Of a stretch of 64,000 bases of DNA, positions 21,384-32,623 are shown in pieces (positions within the stretch are counted from its first letter, which is position 1; every line of letters begins with the position of its first letter). Under the pieces are notes generated by a model. It was not told the DNA's origin, searched no databases, and saw only the letters and a list, made by a program, of their open reading frames with translations. Source of the DNA: Alopecurus myosuroides (taxonomy: Eukaryota; Streptophyta; Magnoliopsida; Poales; Poaceae); assembly GCA_028641055.1 (NCBI GenBank), contig CM054057.1:727790484-727854483 (forward strand). Reading direction: 5' to 3'. The position numbers were made by a program, and so were the translations under genes.

Positions 21384-22154
21384 CTCCCTAGCCTCTAAGA
21401 TATAGCTGTGATGTAGAAAAATAGCATGATAAGCATGATAAGCAGAGCAGATGCAGAAAAATAGCATGATAAGCATGATAAGAAATGATACCTATTAAAT
21501 ACTTCATAATAATACCTATTTTAAGGTATCAGTGTTGCAGTAATCAAACCAGTCAGTAGTGCCACTGATGTATGTGATATCACCACTAAGACCACAGAAG
21601 AACCCATTGTGATCCAACTGAATACTGAACAAAGCAGCATCATTTCCTACATTGTTCAGAACAGAAGCAATTTAGGCTACATTACAACTGAAACAACTCA
21701 AAGCAACTGAAAAAACAGAGCACATTATTCAGATAACAAATTCTATTTTTCATACAGAACTACAAAAAAGGAAAATAATTACCCAACTGCGCACAGTATC
21801 TAATTTCTATCACATAACATTCCCCCTAAATTGCATCTTATCCTAGACCCTGAAAATCAACTCATCCGAGCCCCAAAAACCCTCACTTTCCACACCAAAT
21901 CGTACAGCAGGAACGAAAAACTTTCGATTTTACTCATTACAAGTACTAACATAACCTTAATCTACAAGATTCATGCCTGTTCCATCTAGAAAATCAGTCG
22001 ATTCAAGCTTAATCTTCACACCCGACGAACCCTAACGAAACGGCGGGAGACGAGGAGGCGGCGGGAGACAATTAGAGGGGAATCGAGGGGGAAAAGACTA
22101 ACCGTAGTCAGGCGGCTCGTCGTGCAATCCGCGAAGTCGAGGCTCCGACGACAT
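21384..22154 (-). pseudogene. MULE transposase, N-terminal exons
   Basis: ATG at 22154-22152 opens MSSEPRLRGLHDEPPDY, then a GTTAG donor near 22101. A later exon (about 21655-21530) reads LFSIQLDHNGFFCGLSGD, then ITYISGTTDWFDYCN, the conserved N-terminal block of grass MULE transposases. After the Gypsy insertion the next recognisable part is already near the SWIM finger, so the catalytic core was deleted before or independently of the Gypsy. The ATGATAAGCATGATAAG words near 21425 and 21470 are a short direct repeat. Confidence 0.82.
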
Positions 22155-22525
22155 CGAAGTTCACCGCAGCGACGGAGGCGTCGCAGAGCACCGGAGGCGT
22201 CGAGGCGGACACCAAGTTTCTGCTCACCTCGGCAGCTCCGACAGGGGGTGTATGGAATAAATGGACACTTTATGTAAAAACACCTGGCGCTGTCCTAGCA
22301 GGGGGTTCTCCGCACACAACCAGCCACGCGAAGGGCTTATCTGCATTACTGCCGGCCGACAAGCGCCAGCGTGGCTTCCAGGCAGTTTCCACGTGGTACA
22401 TTCGGACTAGTTGGAACTGATTTGCACCGAAAACAACAAATGGGACTAGATAACCACGGTTTACAACAAATGGGACTAATTTGCTCCCGCGAGACAACTA
22501 TCAGGACCACCAGTGTATTTAACTC

Positions 22526-22977
22526 TTTGATTGGAAATGTTCTGTGTACTGGTGTGCTGTCAGTGCCTCGGCACAGTGCGATACTAGCTTCCAGAATGGG
22601 TCCTTTTTGGTTTTTTGTTTTGCCAGTTGTTTTAAGTATATAATCAATCGCGTGTGTACGTCATGCTGTCATGGTCCCGAAGACATGGGCTCCACCATTT
22701 CTGGCTTTTCGCAAAAATCATGTGCCTTACAAATTCAGAAGTTTTGCAGAAACTAGTTTTACAGTGCACATGGCTGGTCTCAAACCTATGTATGCTGCCA
22801 ATAGTTTTTTCTTTTCTTTTTGAAGGAAAAGCAATAGTAATGTACTGCATGTTTTATTATTATTATTACCATTTTTTAGAGTTTATAATTAAAAAAATGA
22901 ATACATAAGCCATGCAAGATACAAGAGGTTTGTACCATAACAGAAAACGTGGATAACTAGCAGCTTTCAACAGACAA
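22526..22977. repeat. Duplicated backbone, copy A segment 2
   Basis: Starts with the right MULE TSD and continues copy A from 3869. It matches 41566-42046 (GTGTGCTGTCAGTG, GGCACAGTGCGATACTAGCTT, GCCATGCAAGATACAAGAGG, CTAGCAGCTTTCAACAGACAAA). The match stops abruptly at 22977, where a Harbinger transposase fragment begins. Confidence 0.88.
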
Positions 22978-24236
22978 ATGGGCACTGCATGCTTTTCGCT
23001 AACTATTTTGCCCAAGAGCCAAGATTCAATGCAAAGGATTTTCGACGGAGATTTCAGATGAGTCGAAGGTTGTTCAACCCATTGGTGCAGAATGTGAGGG
23101 ATCAGGACCCCTGGTTCAAGATAAAGAAAGACACCGCGGGGATGATATGTTTCTTCTCAATTCAGAAGTGCACTGCTGCTATGAGAATGCTTGCATATAG
23201 AGCCCCTGCAGATGGCCAAGACGACTATCTTCGCATGTCTGATTTGTCGGCTATCAAAGCGATATATAGGTTCTGCAGTGCGAAAGTGGAAGTGTTTGGC
23301 CCAAACTATTTGAGAGGACAAAATGAGGAGGAAATTATTCGGATCCTGACAACAAATGAAGCAAGAGGTTTTTCTGATATGCTTGGAAGCATTGATTGCA
23401 TGCACTGTAGCTGGAAGAACTGTACATTTGGAATGCGTTTTTGGGCATGGCAGGATCTCACAATAACATCAACGTGTTGCAGTGTTTCCCTGTGTTCGCG
23501 AAACTTGTTGAATGTCATGCTCCGCCAGTGAACTATGTTGTCAATAACCACGAGTATAACAAGAGTTACTACCTAGCGGATGGTATCTATCCAATATGAT
23601 CAGCATTTGTGAAGACAATTTCCAATCCTCTTGGCAACAAGAAATCCTGGTTTGCCTCGTTACAAGAGAGCACAAGAAAGAATGTCGAGCGAGAATATGG
23701 AATGCTCCAGCAGAGATTTGCCATTGAGCGGTATCCTGCTCTCACTTGGTCGGTCGAGCAGATGGGAGAGATCATGAATGTCTGTGTGATCATGCATAAC
23801 ATGCATTGACGGTGAGCGTGCAAATCCAGTGCATGAGTTTCAAGATCCTCTCGCTAATGTGGATCACAATGTGTCAGCGGATTGCACCGACTACATCGCT
23901 ATGCATATGGTGATCCGAGGCGGAACCACTCATGATCATCTCCAAGATGAGCTAGTGGAGCATTTATGGGCTCGCAAAGGATTGGCGACGGCATAGTGCA
24001 TTTCGAATTTATTTTTAATTGTATGAACATTTTATTTTTAGCCATTCGGAACTATATATGTAATAATTTAAATCTAGGACATAAATATTTTTAAGTATTT
24101 TTGGAACGTTAAAATAACAAAAAGTAGAATAAAATGTTTTACGGATTTTGCTTAGGAACGTCCCCATGGGCGCGGCGCCGTCTGGACGAGTCTCAAAACC
24201 GATTCGGACGGTTACTAGGCGCGAGCGAAGATGCTC
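22978..24236 (+). mobile_element. 5'-truncated PIF/Harbinger element
   Basis: The left end is missing; backbone runs straight into transposase sequence at 22978. The right end is GAAGATGCTC at 24236, the complement of GAGCATCTTC, followed by TTA (24237-24239). The next Harbinger element begins on the other side of the same TTA. Confidence 0.75.
22989..23996 (+). pseudogene. PIF/Harbinger DDE transposase, deleted and frameshifted
   Basis: Opens ANYFAQEPRFNAKDFRRRF, then FFSIQKCTAAMRMLAYRAPA, with the first catalytic region [13 protein letters not shown]. The middle of the DDE_Tnp_4 domain is then missing: about 40 residues expected between WKNC and the SHNDINVL block are absent, and the frame changes. 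A third piece reads VKTISNPLGNKKSWFASLQE and QQRFAIERYPALTWS. The C-terminal end LVEHLWARKG stops near 23996. Not functional. Confidence 0.9.
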
Positions 24237-24239
24237 TTA

Positions 24240-26038
24240 GAGCATCTCCAGTTGCGACCCTCAATAGGCGTCCGGATGGGCCCGGCGAGGCCCTTTGGGG
24301 GCTCGTCCGGACGGGCAGGCGCCGGCGAGGGACGCGGCTGCCCACTCACAGCCCCACTTGGAGCGCCCCCCACCCAAAAAAAATACTAGTGAAATTTTTG
24401 AAACGACGATTTCATTCTAATATTTAGGATATATTACAATATTTGAATGAAATTGGAACTAAAAACTAAAATTTAAACTAAAAGACAACTTGTTCACTCG
24501 TTGAACACGTCGTAGTCGCCGTCGGAGCTGCTGTCATCGTCGCCCCAGTCCTCCACGTCGTTGTCGCCGCCCGAGTGGCTCGGCCCCGCCTCGTTGTCGT
24601 TGGCCGCCGCCGGTGGGTCGAGGACGATCAGCTGCGCCTTGCATCACCGCTGTGTCGCTGAAGGACCAATTAGACGCCACCGTGTCGTACATTGGCGGCG
24701 GCGTGTTGTACGACGCGAGGAGCGCGGGCTTGATGCCATCAGGGTCGTCCTCCGTCGCCGACGCCGCCTCGAGCGCCCGGAGCTGTTCGGCGAGGCTGAG
24801 GGGCGCTCCAGCCCCGGCTACTCCTTGGGGACACGCAGGCCCGACTCCGTCTTGGGAACGAGGAGGGGCGGCGCAGGGCGATGGCGGGAGGAGGCGCTTC
24901 CACCGCCAAAGCAGATGCCGCCAATGCGGATGCCGCCGGAGCGCGGATGCAGGTGCGGCGGCGTGGAGGTCCCCGGCTCCGTCTTGGGGAAGCGCGGCGG
25001 CGGGCCCGAGCGCCTAGACGAGCCGCCGGCGGAGGAGGACGACGAGCACGACACAGAGGAGGTCAGGGTCGTCGTCGTCCGCCTTGGGGCCCAGTGGGTG
25101 GGCGCCGGCCAGGGGAGGCGTGGGTCGTTGCCGGCTTCGATGTGTGCGAGGATGGCGTCGATCTGAAGCCTTCCTGCGCCCAAAACGCTTCGCGCCCGTA
25201 CTTATCCTGCTCGCTGGCGAGCGGCGCCGGGCCGGGGCCGTCCCAGCGGTTCCAGCGCTCCTCGTGGAGGCGCTTGAACTCGCGCTCGTAGCGCGCCGTG
25301 CTCGTCGGGTTCCAGCGGGGGTCGGCGCGCTGCACCGGCGTGAGGTGATGGTAGAAGTGGGCGCGCACCTCCCGCCCCAAGGACGCGTCGCTCACTGACG
25401 ACGCATTGGGATGGGCACGCCGGAGAGCCCGATGGTGAACCCGTGCCCGGCGCGCACGTCCGGCGGGTACGGTACCAGGCATCGTAGAGGGCCCTCGCCT
25501 TGTGCTTGAGAAAATAACGGCGGGGAAAGCCGTTGGCGGCGAGTGGATCCATAGCGGCGAGGGAGAGGCAGAGATCAGCGAGAGAGGAGTGTGCGCGACG
25601 AGAGCGGCGGGGGCGGCATTTATACCCGGTGAGGTAGGCCGAAAGGCCGCTACCGCATTAACACTAGCGTTCGCGAGCGGAGCCGCGCGGCCGCCGCGTG
25701 GGCGACGCGACTGGCCGAAGTGACGGCTCGCTACGCCCTACCTGCCCCCACCCCTCCCACCCCCCTCCCGCGCTTCTGCGCCGTCTTGGGGGAAGACGAA
25801 GACCGGGCGCTGCTTTGACTGCGCCCGTCTTACTGACAGGACGGGCCCGCGGACGGTGCGCGCCAGTTTCTTCTCGTCCGGCGCCCCTAGGGGAACCCCT
25901 ACGCGGCGAGGTTGGGCTGGGTTTAGCAGACGAGAATTAGAGGTCGTTCGGAGGGAAAGGCCCATTAAGGGACGCGAGTGGACGGGTCGTCCGAATAGGA
26001 AAGAACTTGGAGACGGCCTTTGAGGGTAGGAGATGCTC
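24240..26038 (-). mobile_element. PIF/Harbinger element with ORF, no transposase
   Basis: GAGCATCTCCAGTTGCG at 24240 faces AGGAGATGCTC ending at 26038. Flanks are TTA (left) and CTA (right), one mismatch from a 3-bp duplication. 1,799 bp. The interior holds the minus-strand ORF at 24494-25552. The right 198 bp of this element are included in the long duplication made by the LINE. Confidence 0.82.
24494..25552 (-). pseudogene. Harbinger-borne ORF of unknown function (divergent copy)
   Basis: ATG 25552 starts MDPLAANGFPRRYFLKHKARALY, matching the N-terminus of the 4431 ORF (ANGFPRHNLRRGQAMALY). Frameshifts follow. A later frame gives LQIDAILAHIEAGNDPRLPWP, the counterpart of LDEVLQHIHAGNQPRLEMP. 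The C-terminal part has a WSFSDTA block like WSLRDTT and an acidic end (DWGDDDSSSDGDYDVFNE) before the stop at 24494. Same family as 4431 and 39537, more diverged. Confidence 0.72.
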
Positions 26039-26124
26039 CTAGTCTGGTAGGCGCGGTTTGCCGCGTGTGGCCGTGAGCCGTCGCGCGTAGGCAAAATCAG
26101 CCGAGGGCACACATACGTGTTCTC
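25841..26124. repeat. 284-bp target-site duplication of LINE, left copy
   Basis: ACGGGCCCGCGGACGG... to ...ACACATACGTGTTCTC. Identical base for base to 29123-29406. It contains the end of the Harbinger element and 86 bp of backbone. Confidence 0.92.
26039..26124. repeat. Duplicated backbone, copy A segment 3a
   Basis: GTAGGCAAAATCAGCCGAGG and neighbours resemble 44480-44510 in copy B. The segment continues at 29407 after the LINE. Confidence 0.65.
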
Positions 26125-29122
26125 TTTTTTTTTGCAGATAACTTGGAGAGCTTTATTCAACTAAAAGCATTCGCTGGACAATCAGCCAACAGGCTGCTAA
26201 CCAGGAAGCTCGGGGGTTCATCGATCCAGCTTTCTGTTCTGTCAATCGTGCAAGAATGTTTTGCACAAATATGAGCAGAGACATTGGCTGAACGGGGTAC
26301 ATGTTGAACAATAAAGAAACTAAAACTTCTAGCAATCTCTCCTATTTCTAATAGAATTGGTGCCACAACAGAACGATTGTCGTGACGATTGTTCCAGAGT
26401 GAAATTAACTCCAGGCAGTCCGATTCGAGAATCACCGAGCAAAAACCCCTCAGATTGGCAAAGATCACGCCTTCTCGCATCGCCATTGCTTCAGCAATCA
26501 GAGGTTCTGTAATTCCCGGAATCGGTTTACTCCACGCTCCCAAGAAGGCAGCAGAGGAACGAGCAACACCACCGGCGCCTCCCTTCCCTTCCATGCAGCG
26601 AATTGCCGCATCCGTGTTTATCTTTACATAGTGTTCATCAGGTGGACGCCAACCAAAACCAGGCAAAACCTTGGTCTGTTGCCTGGGAATATCTAATAAC
26701 ACAAGAGCTTCTCTTGTGCGTTTCATCGAGGCTGCAGGATCAATCTTCTCCTTATCATGGGTCCATCTGTTGCGAGAGTGCCAAATGGACCACATGACAG
26801 TCACGATGATCGGCCGCTCACGCGCCGTAAACTTGTCTCCACATAAAATGTCACTCGCCCACGTATCTGGATGTAGCCGTGGAAGATGGAAATCAAACAA
26901 GATGGGCTTCTGCCCAAAACATCTTGGCATGCTCACAGTGTATCAGCGCATGTGCCAGGTCTTCATCTTTTGCTAAGCAGACATTGCACCTTGCTATTGG
27001 TTTGATGTGGCGATTTCGTAGGGTACACTCATCTGGAATAATGCCCCTAATCACACGCCACCAAAGACCCGAACCTTGGGAACCACATTCAGTTTCCAGA
27101 GAGCCATCCACATCAGTTGTTTATCTGCTGAAGTTTCTGTAACCTGCCCTTCCTCTGGAGCAAAATGCTCTTTCTGAGTCACTAGAGCCCGGTACGCCGA
27201 TTTAACCGAGTAGATCCCACTGCCTTCATGTGCCCACGCACGAAAATCCTCGCCACCCCCCGACGCAGCGGAATATTGAGTATTGCGTCTGCATCAGGTC
27301 TCACGAAGGTGCACGGACTAGTTCTTGTTTCCACGTCCAATTGTCAGCATCGATAAGTTCACTGACTCGTTGAACCTGGGAATTAGGAGGTCTGACCATA
27401 GGGTGCATCATCAACGTAGAGGGAATCCAACGATCATCATCCCATGCTGATATTGATTCTCCATTGCCCACCGAATAGCAAACCAGTTTCCAACGCACTC
27501 CTACCAGCGACAATTGCCCTCCAAGTCGAAGACGCAGATTGCGGTACTGTCGCTTCCATAAAATCAGAATCAGGGTAGTATCTACCCTTCAAACTCTAGC
27601 ACACAACGAGTTTGGGGAAGTTATAAAACGCCACCCATGTTTCCCTAACAATGCCAAGTTAAACAGATGCAGGTCTCGAAAGCCCATTCCACCTCTACAC
27701 TTCGGTTTGCTAGTTTCTTCCAAGATAGCCAGTGTAGAGAGCGTTTGTCGATCGAACTACCCCACCAAAATCGTGCCATGCACGACGCCAAATCCTTGCA
27801 CACTTTCTTTGTCATCAAAAAGCAGCTCATGCTATATGTGGGAATTGCTTGGATTACAGATTTCAGTAAGGTTTCTCTTCCCGCACAAGCAAATTGTTTC
27901 TCTGACCACCCCTGCATCTTTCCTCTCACCCGATCCCCAATGAGCTCAAAAGTGCCACTAGTGATCTTGCCAACAGCAGTAGGTAGCCCAAGATACCGTT
28001 CACTGAATGCCTCAACATGAACATCCAATGAATTCTTCAAACTCTGCCTGATCCTTGTTGGTGTATTAGGGCTGAAAAATATGGCACTCTTCTCTTTATT
28101 GACTCTCTGGCCCGATGCATTACCATAGATCAACAGAATATCATTGAGCCTATTTGCATTCTGATCATTTGCTCCAATAAAAATGAGACAATCGTCAGCA
28201 AAAAGCAAGTGATTAACCCAAGGGGATTTGTAGCTTACTCTAATGCCTCTGTCAACTCTGCCAAAGGAATTCAGAAGTGAAGAGAACCCTTCAGAGCATA
28301 AGAGGAATAGAAACGGTGACATGGGGTCTCCTTGACGCAGTCCTCTTGATGGGGTAAAGAAAGGGAGAAATTCACCATTCACCCTGACAGAGAACCGTAC
28401 CGAAGAAACACATTTCAGAATTAATCTTACCAAAGAGATGCTAAAGCCCAATTTGAGAAGGATAGACTCGAGATAGTGCCATTCAACTCTGTCATAGGCT
28501 TTCATCATGTCCAATTTAACAGCCGCCGTGTAATTCTTGCCCTTCTTCCTTCTTTTCATAGTATGGACACTCTCAAAAGCGACAAGCACATTGTCAGTTA
28601 TCAGACGCCCAGGAACAAGCGCTTTGTTCCTCGCTAATTAACTCATCCATGCAACCCCGTAGCCGGTTAGTAATTGCTTTTGCAGCTATTTTGTATAGGA
28701 CCGGACAGAGTGCTATTGGCCGATATTGAGCAATGGATTGGGGGTGACGAACCTTTGGGATCAAGGTTATAGAAGTGTCGTTAAGGCCCTCCGGGAACTC
28801 CCCACCATTAAGAAAATCCAAAACAGCACTAGTAACTGCACTATTAAGAAGTGTCCAGTGCCGTTGGAAAAAACCCGCGGTAAACCCATCAATACCAGGT
28901 GCTTTTGATGGAGCCATCTGAAAGAGAGAGTGATGCACTTCCTCTGGTGTGAATGGTTTATCCAGTAATTGTCGCATATCGGATGTAACTTTCCTCGGAA
29001 CATGTTCCAACAGAGAGCTAGCATCAACCGGACCCTGGGAGGCATACAGCTGTTGATAAAAACCCTGTACCTCCATTTTGTCCTCTTCATCAGACATACA
29101 AACCGAGCCATCGGACATACAA
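26125..29122 (-). mobile_element. L1-type LINE insertion, 5'-truncated
   Basis: On the minus strand the element ends in a poly(A) (T run at 26124-26132) and begins abruptly inside ORF2 at 29122. Identical 284-bp sequences flank it. Length 2,998 bp. 5' truncation and a 3' A tail are the hallmarks of target-primed reverse transcription. Confidence 0.92.
26157..29115 (-). pseudogene. LINE ORF2: RT, zinc-binding and RNase H regions
   Basis: From the 5' side: EEVHHSLFQMAPSKAPGIDGFTAGF, then QYRPIALCPVLYKIAAKAITNR. A frame change occurs near 28610, then KLDMMKAYDRVEWHYLE, RGLRQGDPMSPFLFLLC and FADDCLIF (RT active site). Next come zf-RVT-like WWRVIRGIIPDECTLRNRHI with CNVCLAKDEDLAHALIHC, and a C-terminal RNase H (KINTDAAI, AEAMAMREG, ESDCLELI, HVPRSANVSAHICAK). 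It ends at 26157. ORF2 nicks target DNA and copies its own RNA; the endonuclease is lost to truncation. Several frame changes are present although the flanks are identical. Confidence 0.92.
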
Positions 29123-29406
29123 ACGGGCCCGCGGACGGTGCGCGCCAGTTTCTTCTCGTCCGGCGCCCCTAGGGGAACCCCTACGCGGCGAGGTTGGGCT
29201 GGGTTTAGCAGACGAGAATTAGAGGTCGTTCGGAGGGAAAGGCCCATTAAGGGACGCGAGTGGACGGGTCGTCCGAATAGGAAAGAACTTGGAGACGGCC
29301 TTTGAGGGTAGGAGATGCTCCTAGTCTGGTAGGCGCGGTTTGCCGCGTGTGGCCGTGAGCCGTCGCGCGTAGGCAAAATCAGCCGAGGGCACACATACGT
29401 GTTCTC
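29123..29406. repeat. 284-bp target-site duplication of LINE, right copy
   Basis: Identical to 25841-26124. Immediately right of it the backbone continues (GATTGTGTTGACTTGTTGAGG). Confidence 0.92.
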
Positions 29407-29906
29407 GATTGTGTTGACTTGTTGAGGTCTCTCTGTACGTACGTGTGCCAATCTTCTCGTGGTCGTCGTATCCACTTGCTAGCTAGCGGGCTGCGCCACG
29501 TGAAAGTTTCACGGATATTCGCTGTCCTTCCCGGAGTCCAAGGCGTGGCCGTGCTGCGATGCGATGCAAGTGCGTCGCGCGATCTGCTTGGCCCCGTGCC
29601 CGCGCCGTGCTTGTACTACAGCCCGAACGTGGCGGTGAGGGCCGGGTTTGACCGAATCGAATCGGGCTACCTTTCAGCCGTACGCGCGATTCGCCTCGTT
29701 TTTTGAGTGGGAAAAGCAGCAGCTGGCTCGATAATAGACGTTTCAGGAGGGCAGTGGGAGCTGGACAAACATGCACGGTGCTACTGCGTCGTACGGACGG
29801 GAGTCGAAACCAAGCATGAGAAAGACCTCTACGGTCGCGCTAGCTAGCTAGGCATAGACGCGTGGCATCCATGTCATGTAGTACCAGCAACGATCCAACC
29901 TTACGT
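29407..29906. repeat. Duplicated backbone, copy A segment 3b
   Basis: CACTTGCTAGCTAGCGGGC, ACGGATATTCGCTGTCCTTC and GACGTTTCAGGAGGGCAGTG match 44560-44650 and 60805-60985 of copy B. No coding frame is convincing. At 29733 it shows the empty site of the Harbinger-like MITE in copy B. Confidence 0.8.
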
Positions 29907-30988
29907 AAATAACCTTTTGGCGCAGCAAATTCACGCTTTAACCTCTCGGATCAAAAAAATCAAGAAAATAATCCTATACCATAACGCCCGACTATAAGGT
30001 TTTATATAGCATAGCGTGAGGATCTGAGGTGTTATTGGCCGTGCCATCGTTGATCAAGACTTCCATGTGGAAGGCACCATGACACCCTGGATTAGGGCGT
30101 TATGCTCCTTAACGCCCTGATCGGGGGCGTTAATGCGGTCAAACTGCCCGTCCTGCGCCCCCTCTCCATTCCAAATTGTTTCCTCTTCCCTTCTCTTCTT
30201 ACTCCCCTCCGGCTATCCCTATACCCTCTCCAGTCCAGTCACAAACCGAGCAGATCAAAGAGGTTTGGCTAGTGATTTGGTTCTCCTTGGAGTTCAGTTC
30301 TAAAGGCATGTCCCCCTCTTTTCCCCTCTTTTCTATGGTTCAATCTGTGGATTTTTGTTTTTCTATGAAATTTTCCTCTCTTTTTTCATCCCTACCCCTA
30401 GTTCATCCTCTTCTATAGGTACCAGAACATGTGGGAAATCCTAGTGTAGTGGATACCCTAGTTCATCACCTACCCCTAATTCATCAAATCTATGTGATAT
30501 GTGTAGGTTAGGTATTAGAAGTTTATGTTAGGGGTGCAAACCATAGTTCATCAATGGTAGATAGTTTGTTTATTTTTTGCCAATGTTGGTTTAATACTAT
30601 GTCACCAAACCCTAGTTTAATGTTGGTATTAGAAAAATTTATTGACGTTGTAGTGCAAACCCTAGTACCGTTAATTAATCGGGGTCAATATTGGGTAATA
30701 GATGTTGGAGTGCAAACACTAGTACGATAATTTATTGATGTTTACAAACCCTAGTAGTAGTATTAGGTTTTTTTTTTTAATTTTCAATTTATTGTTTTTT
30801 GCACTTTTAATTTGTTGTTGATATTAGGTTGAATTGCTTTTAGATTGATGAATTTTGTTGTTGTTTGCACTTAAAATTTATTGATGTTTGCACTTTAAAT
30901 TTTGTAGTTATATTAAATTTATTTTTGATGTTTGCAATTCAAATTTTTTGATATTTACCATGTTGATTTTTTACCTATTTATTTATAG
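29907..30988. other. Left part of an unclassified repeat with GGGCGTTA words
   Basis: Contains TAACGCCC / GGGCGTTA motifs in both orientations (29983, 30105, 30131). A pyrimidine-rich leader (30170-30260) and an AT-rich, intron-like stretch follow, ending in TTTATAG at 30988. It looks like 5' untranslated region plus intron of the RGG/B3 pseudogene, carried by a repeat I cannot classify. Confidence 0.45.
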
Positions 30989-31968
30989 CCACGGCGAGAT
31001 CTCCCCGTGGACGCGGAGGCTGTGGACGCGGTGGGTGTGTGCGTGGGTGCAGAGAAAATAACTACGAAGTTGAAGCTGTTGGAGCGCGTGACGTGGAGGT
31101 GGTGGTCCCGGAGCCATCAACGAGGAGGCGGAATCTGCTGGAGCGTGTGGGCATGAGCGTGGGGCCCGTGGGCGTGGACGCGGTGGGCATGGGCATGGAG
31201 AAAATAACTACGAAGTTGAAACTGTTGGAGCGCGTGGTCGTGGACGCGGAGCACGTGGACATGGAGGTGGGGGTCATAGAGCCATCAACGAGGAGGCGGA
31301 AGCTGCTCGAGCGCGTGGGCATGGACGTGGTGGGCGTGGGCACGGATAAAATAACTACGAAGTTGAAACTGTTGGAGCGCGTGGTCGTGGACGCGGAGCA
31401 CGTGGACGTGGAGGTGGTGGTCACATAGCCACCAACGAGGAGGCGGAAGCTGCTCGAGCGCGTGGGCGTGGGCGCGGAGAAAATAACTATGAGGTTGAAG
31501 CTGTTGGAGCGCGTGGGCGTGGGCGCGGGGCCCGTTGGCGTGGAGGGCATGGGCACGGTGTCGGTTCTACGGAGGAGAAGGAGTGTATCGTGCAACCGGA
31601 CTTCTAAATCAACCTCTTCGAGCCATTGGCGAAGAGGCTCCGCCTACCAGAGAAGATATCAAAGCTGCCCGCTGGCAACGAGCCCCGTAGGTTCATGCTC
31701 GAGTTGGAGGGCTTCGTCAACGGTCCCCTTGAGGTGGACGTCGAATGACGCGGCAAGGACCTCTTCTTCCGCCGAGGATGTGCGCAGTTCACCCGCATGC
31801 ACAAGTTGGAGCAGGGGTAGATGCTCACCTTCAGGTACAGGGACGATGATGGGGTGGACAGGCTCCAGATAAAGATGTTTGAGCACCCTACTATGTATCC
31901 GATGCTGCCAGGATAGATAGGATGAGAGCAGCTCCGACAATGACGACACCAGCTCCGACGAGGAGTAG
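30989..31968 (+). pseudogene. RGG-repeat protein with B3-like domain, broken
   Basis: Starts after an AG acceptor at 30988 with RSPRGRGGCGRGG. One base-shift near 31088 moves the frame, which then runs to about 31916. About 3.5 tandem units of 47-49 residues begin ENNYEVE and continue GARGRGRGARGRGGGG, AINEEAEAA. The C-terminal region (31608-31870) reads INLFEPLAKRLRLPEKISKL, RRFMLELEGF and DLFFRRGCAQFTRMHKLEQG. This resembles the B3 DNA-binding fold of plant transcription factors. An acidic tail (SSSDNDDTSSDEE) ends at 31968. Stops at about 31338, 31605, 31746 and 31818 show decay. The B3 assignment is by pattern only. Confidence 0.6.
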
Positions 31969-32623
31969 TAGGCCAAGCCATGCGTCGCTCTCCATGTCCT
32001 TATGTTAGACTTTGTTGTTATTCGTGTTTATGATGTCATTATGCTAGACTATGTTTTTATTCGTGTGCGACTATGTTTATGTTATTCGTGTGCGACTATG
32101 TTATTATTCGTATATTTTCTTTATAAATGTTAGAAGTTTTTAAGATCAATGATTTACACTATAAATGTTGCACTATGGCAATGTACTTTAAGAAACATGT
32201 TTTTTTAGAGTGTGGCAATTATGTAAGAAAAGAGCATGACAAGTGTGTAAGGAAAATGAAATAAAGTTAACAAAAAACTACAAAACAGGGGCATCCAAGG
32301 CGTTATGCTGGGAGGCAAACGCAACTCGCTGGGTGTCATGCTGGTGGACATAACGCCTTCACCCAGGGCGTTATACTGTCAAGTGTGGAATTCCGCGCCA
32401 AATGCTCGCTAATTCCTCAACCTAACAGACCCTACCCGGATTTTTGAGTGGAATTTCGCAAGATGAGGGCATAACGCCTCCATTTAGGGTGTTATACCTA
32501 CAGGACGCGGAATTGCGCATCAAATCCTCACTAATTCCTCGACCTAATAGATCTTAGCCGGCTTTTAGGGCGGAATGCCGTGTCAATTCCGCGTCAAACA
32601 TCATGTGATCGTTATGCTTCAGG
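31969..32623. other. Right part of the GGGCGTTA repeat, with two degenerate 100-bp units
   Basis: GGCGTTATACTGTCAAG...CTAATTCCTCAACCTAACAG near 32363-32465 is echoed at 32487-32583 (GTGTTATACCTACAGG...CTAATTCCTCGACCTAATAG). ATAACGCC / GGCGTTAT occur five times. No gene. Confidence 0.5.

Larger units (their letters stand above)
3879..22525 (-). mobile_element. Mutator-like element (MULE), interrupted by Harbinger and Gypsy insertions
   Basis: The ends are inverted copies: GAGTTAAATACACCGGTGGTCC at 3879 and its complement ending at 22525. The match continues about 95 bp further once the Harbinger insertion is removed (AGTTGTCTCGCGGG, then TTAGTCCCATTTGTTGTAAA twice-spaced). Long TIRs plus a 9-bp TSD identify a MULE. 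Removing the Harbinger (3904-5776) and Gypsy (8710-21378) insertions with their TSDs leaves about 4.1 kb. Inside, a minus-strand transposase keeps N-terminal exons and the SWIM zinc finger but lacks the DDE core, so the copy is non-autonomous. A small plus-strand coiled-coil/membrane protein gene sits near the left end. Confidence 0.93.
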
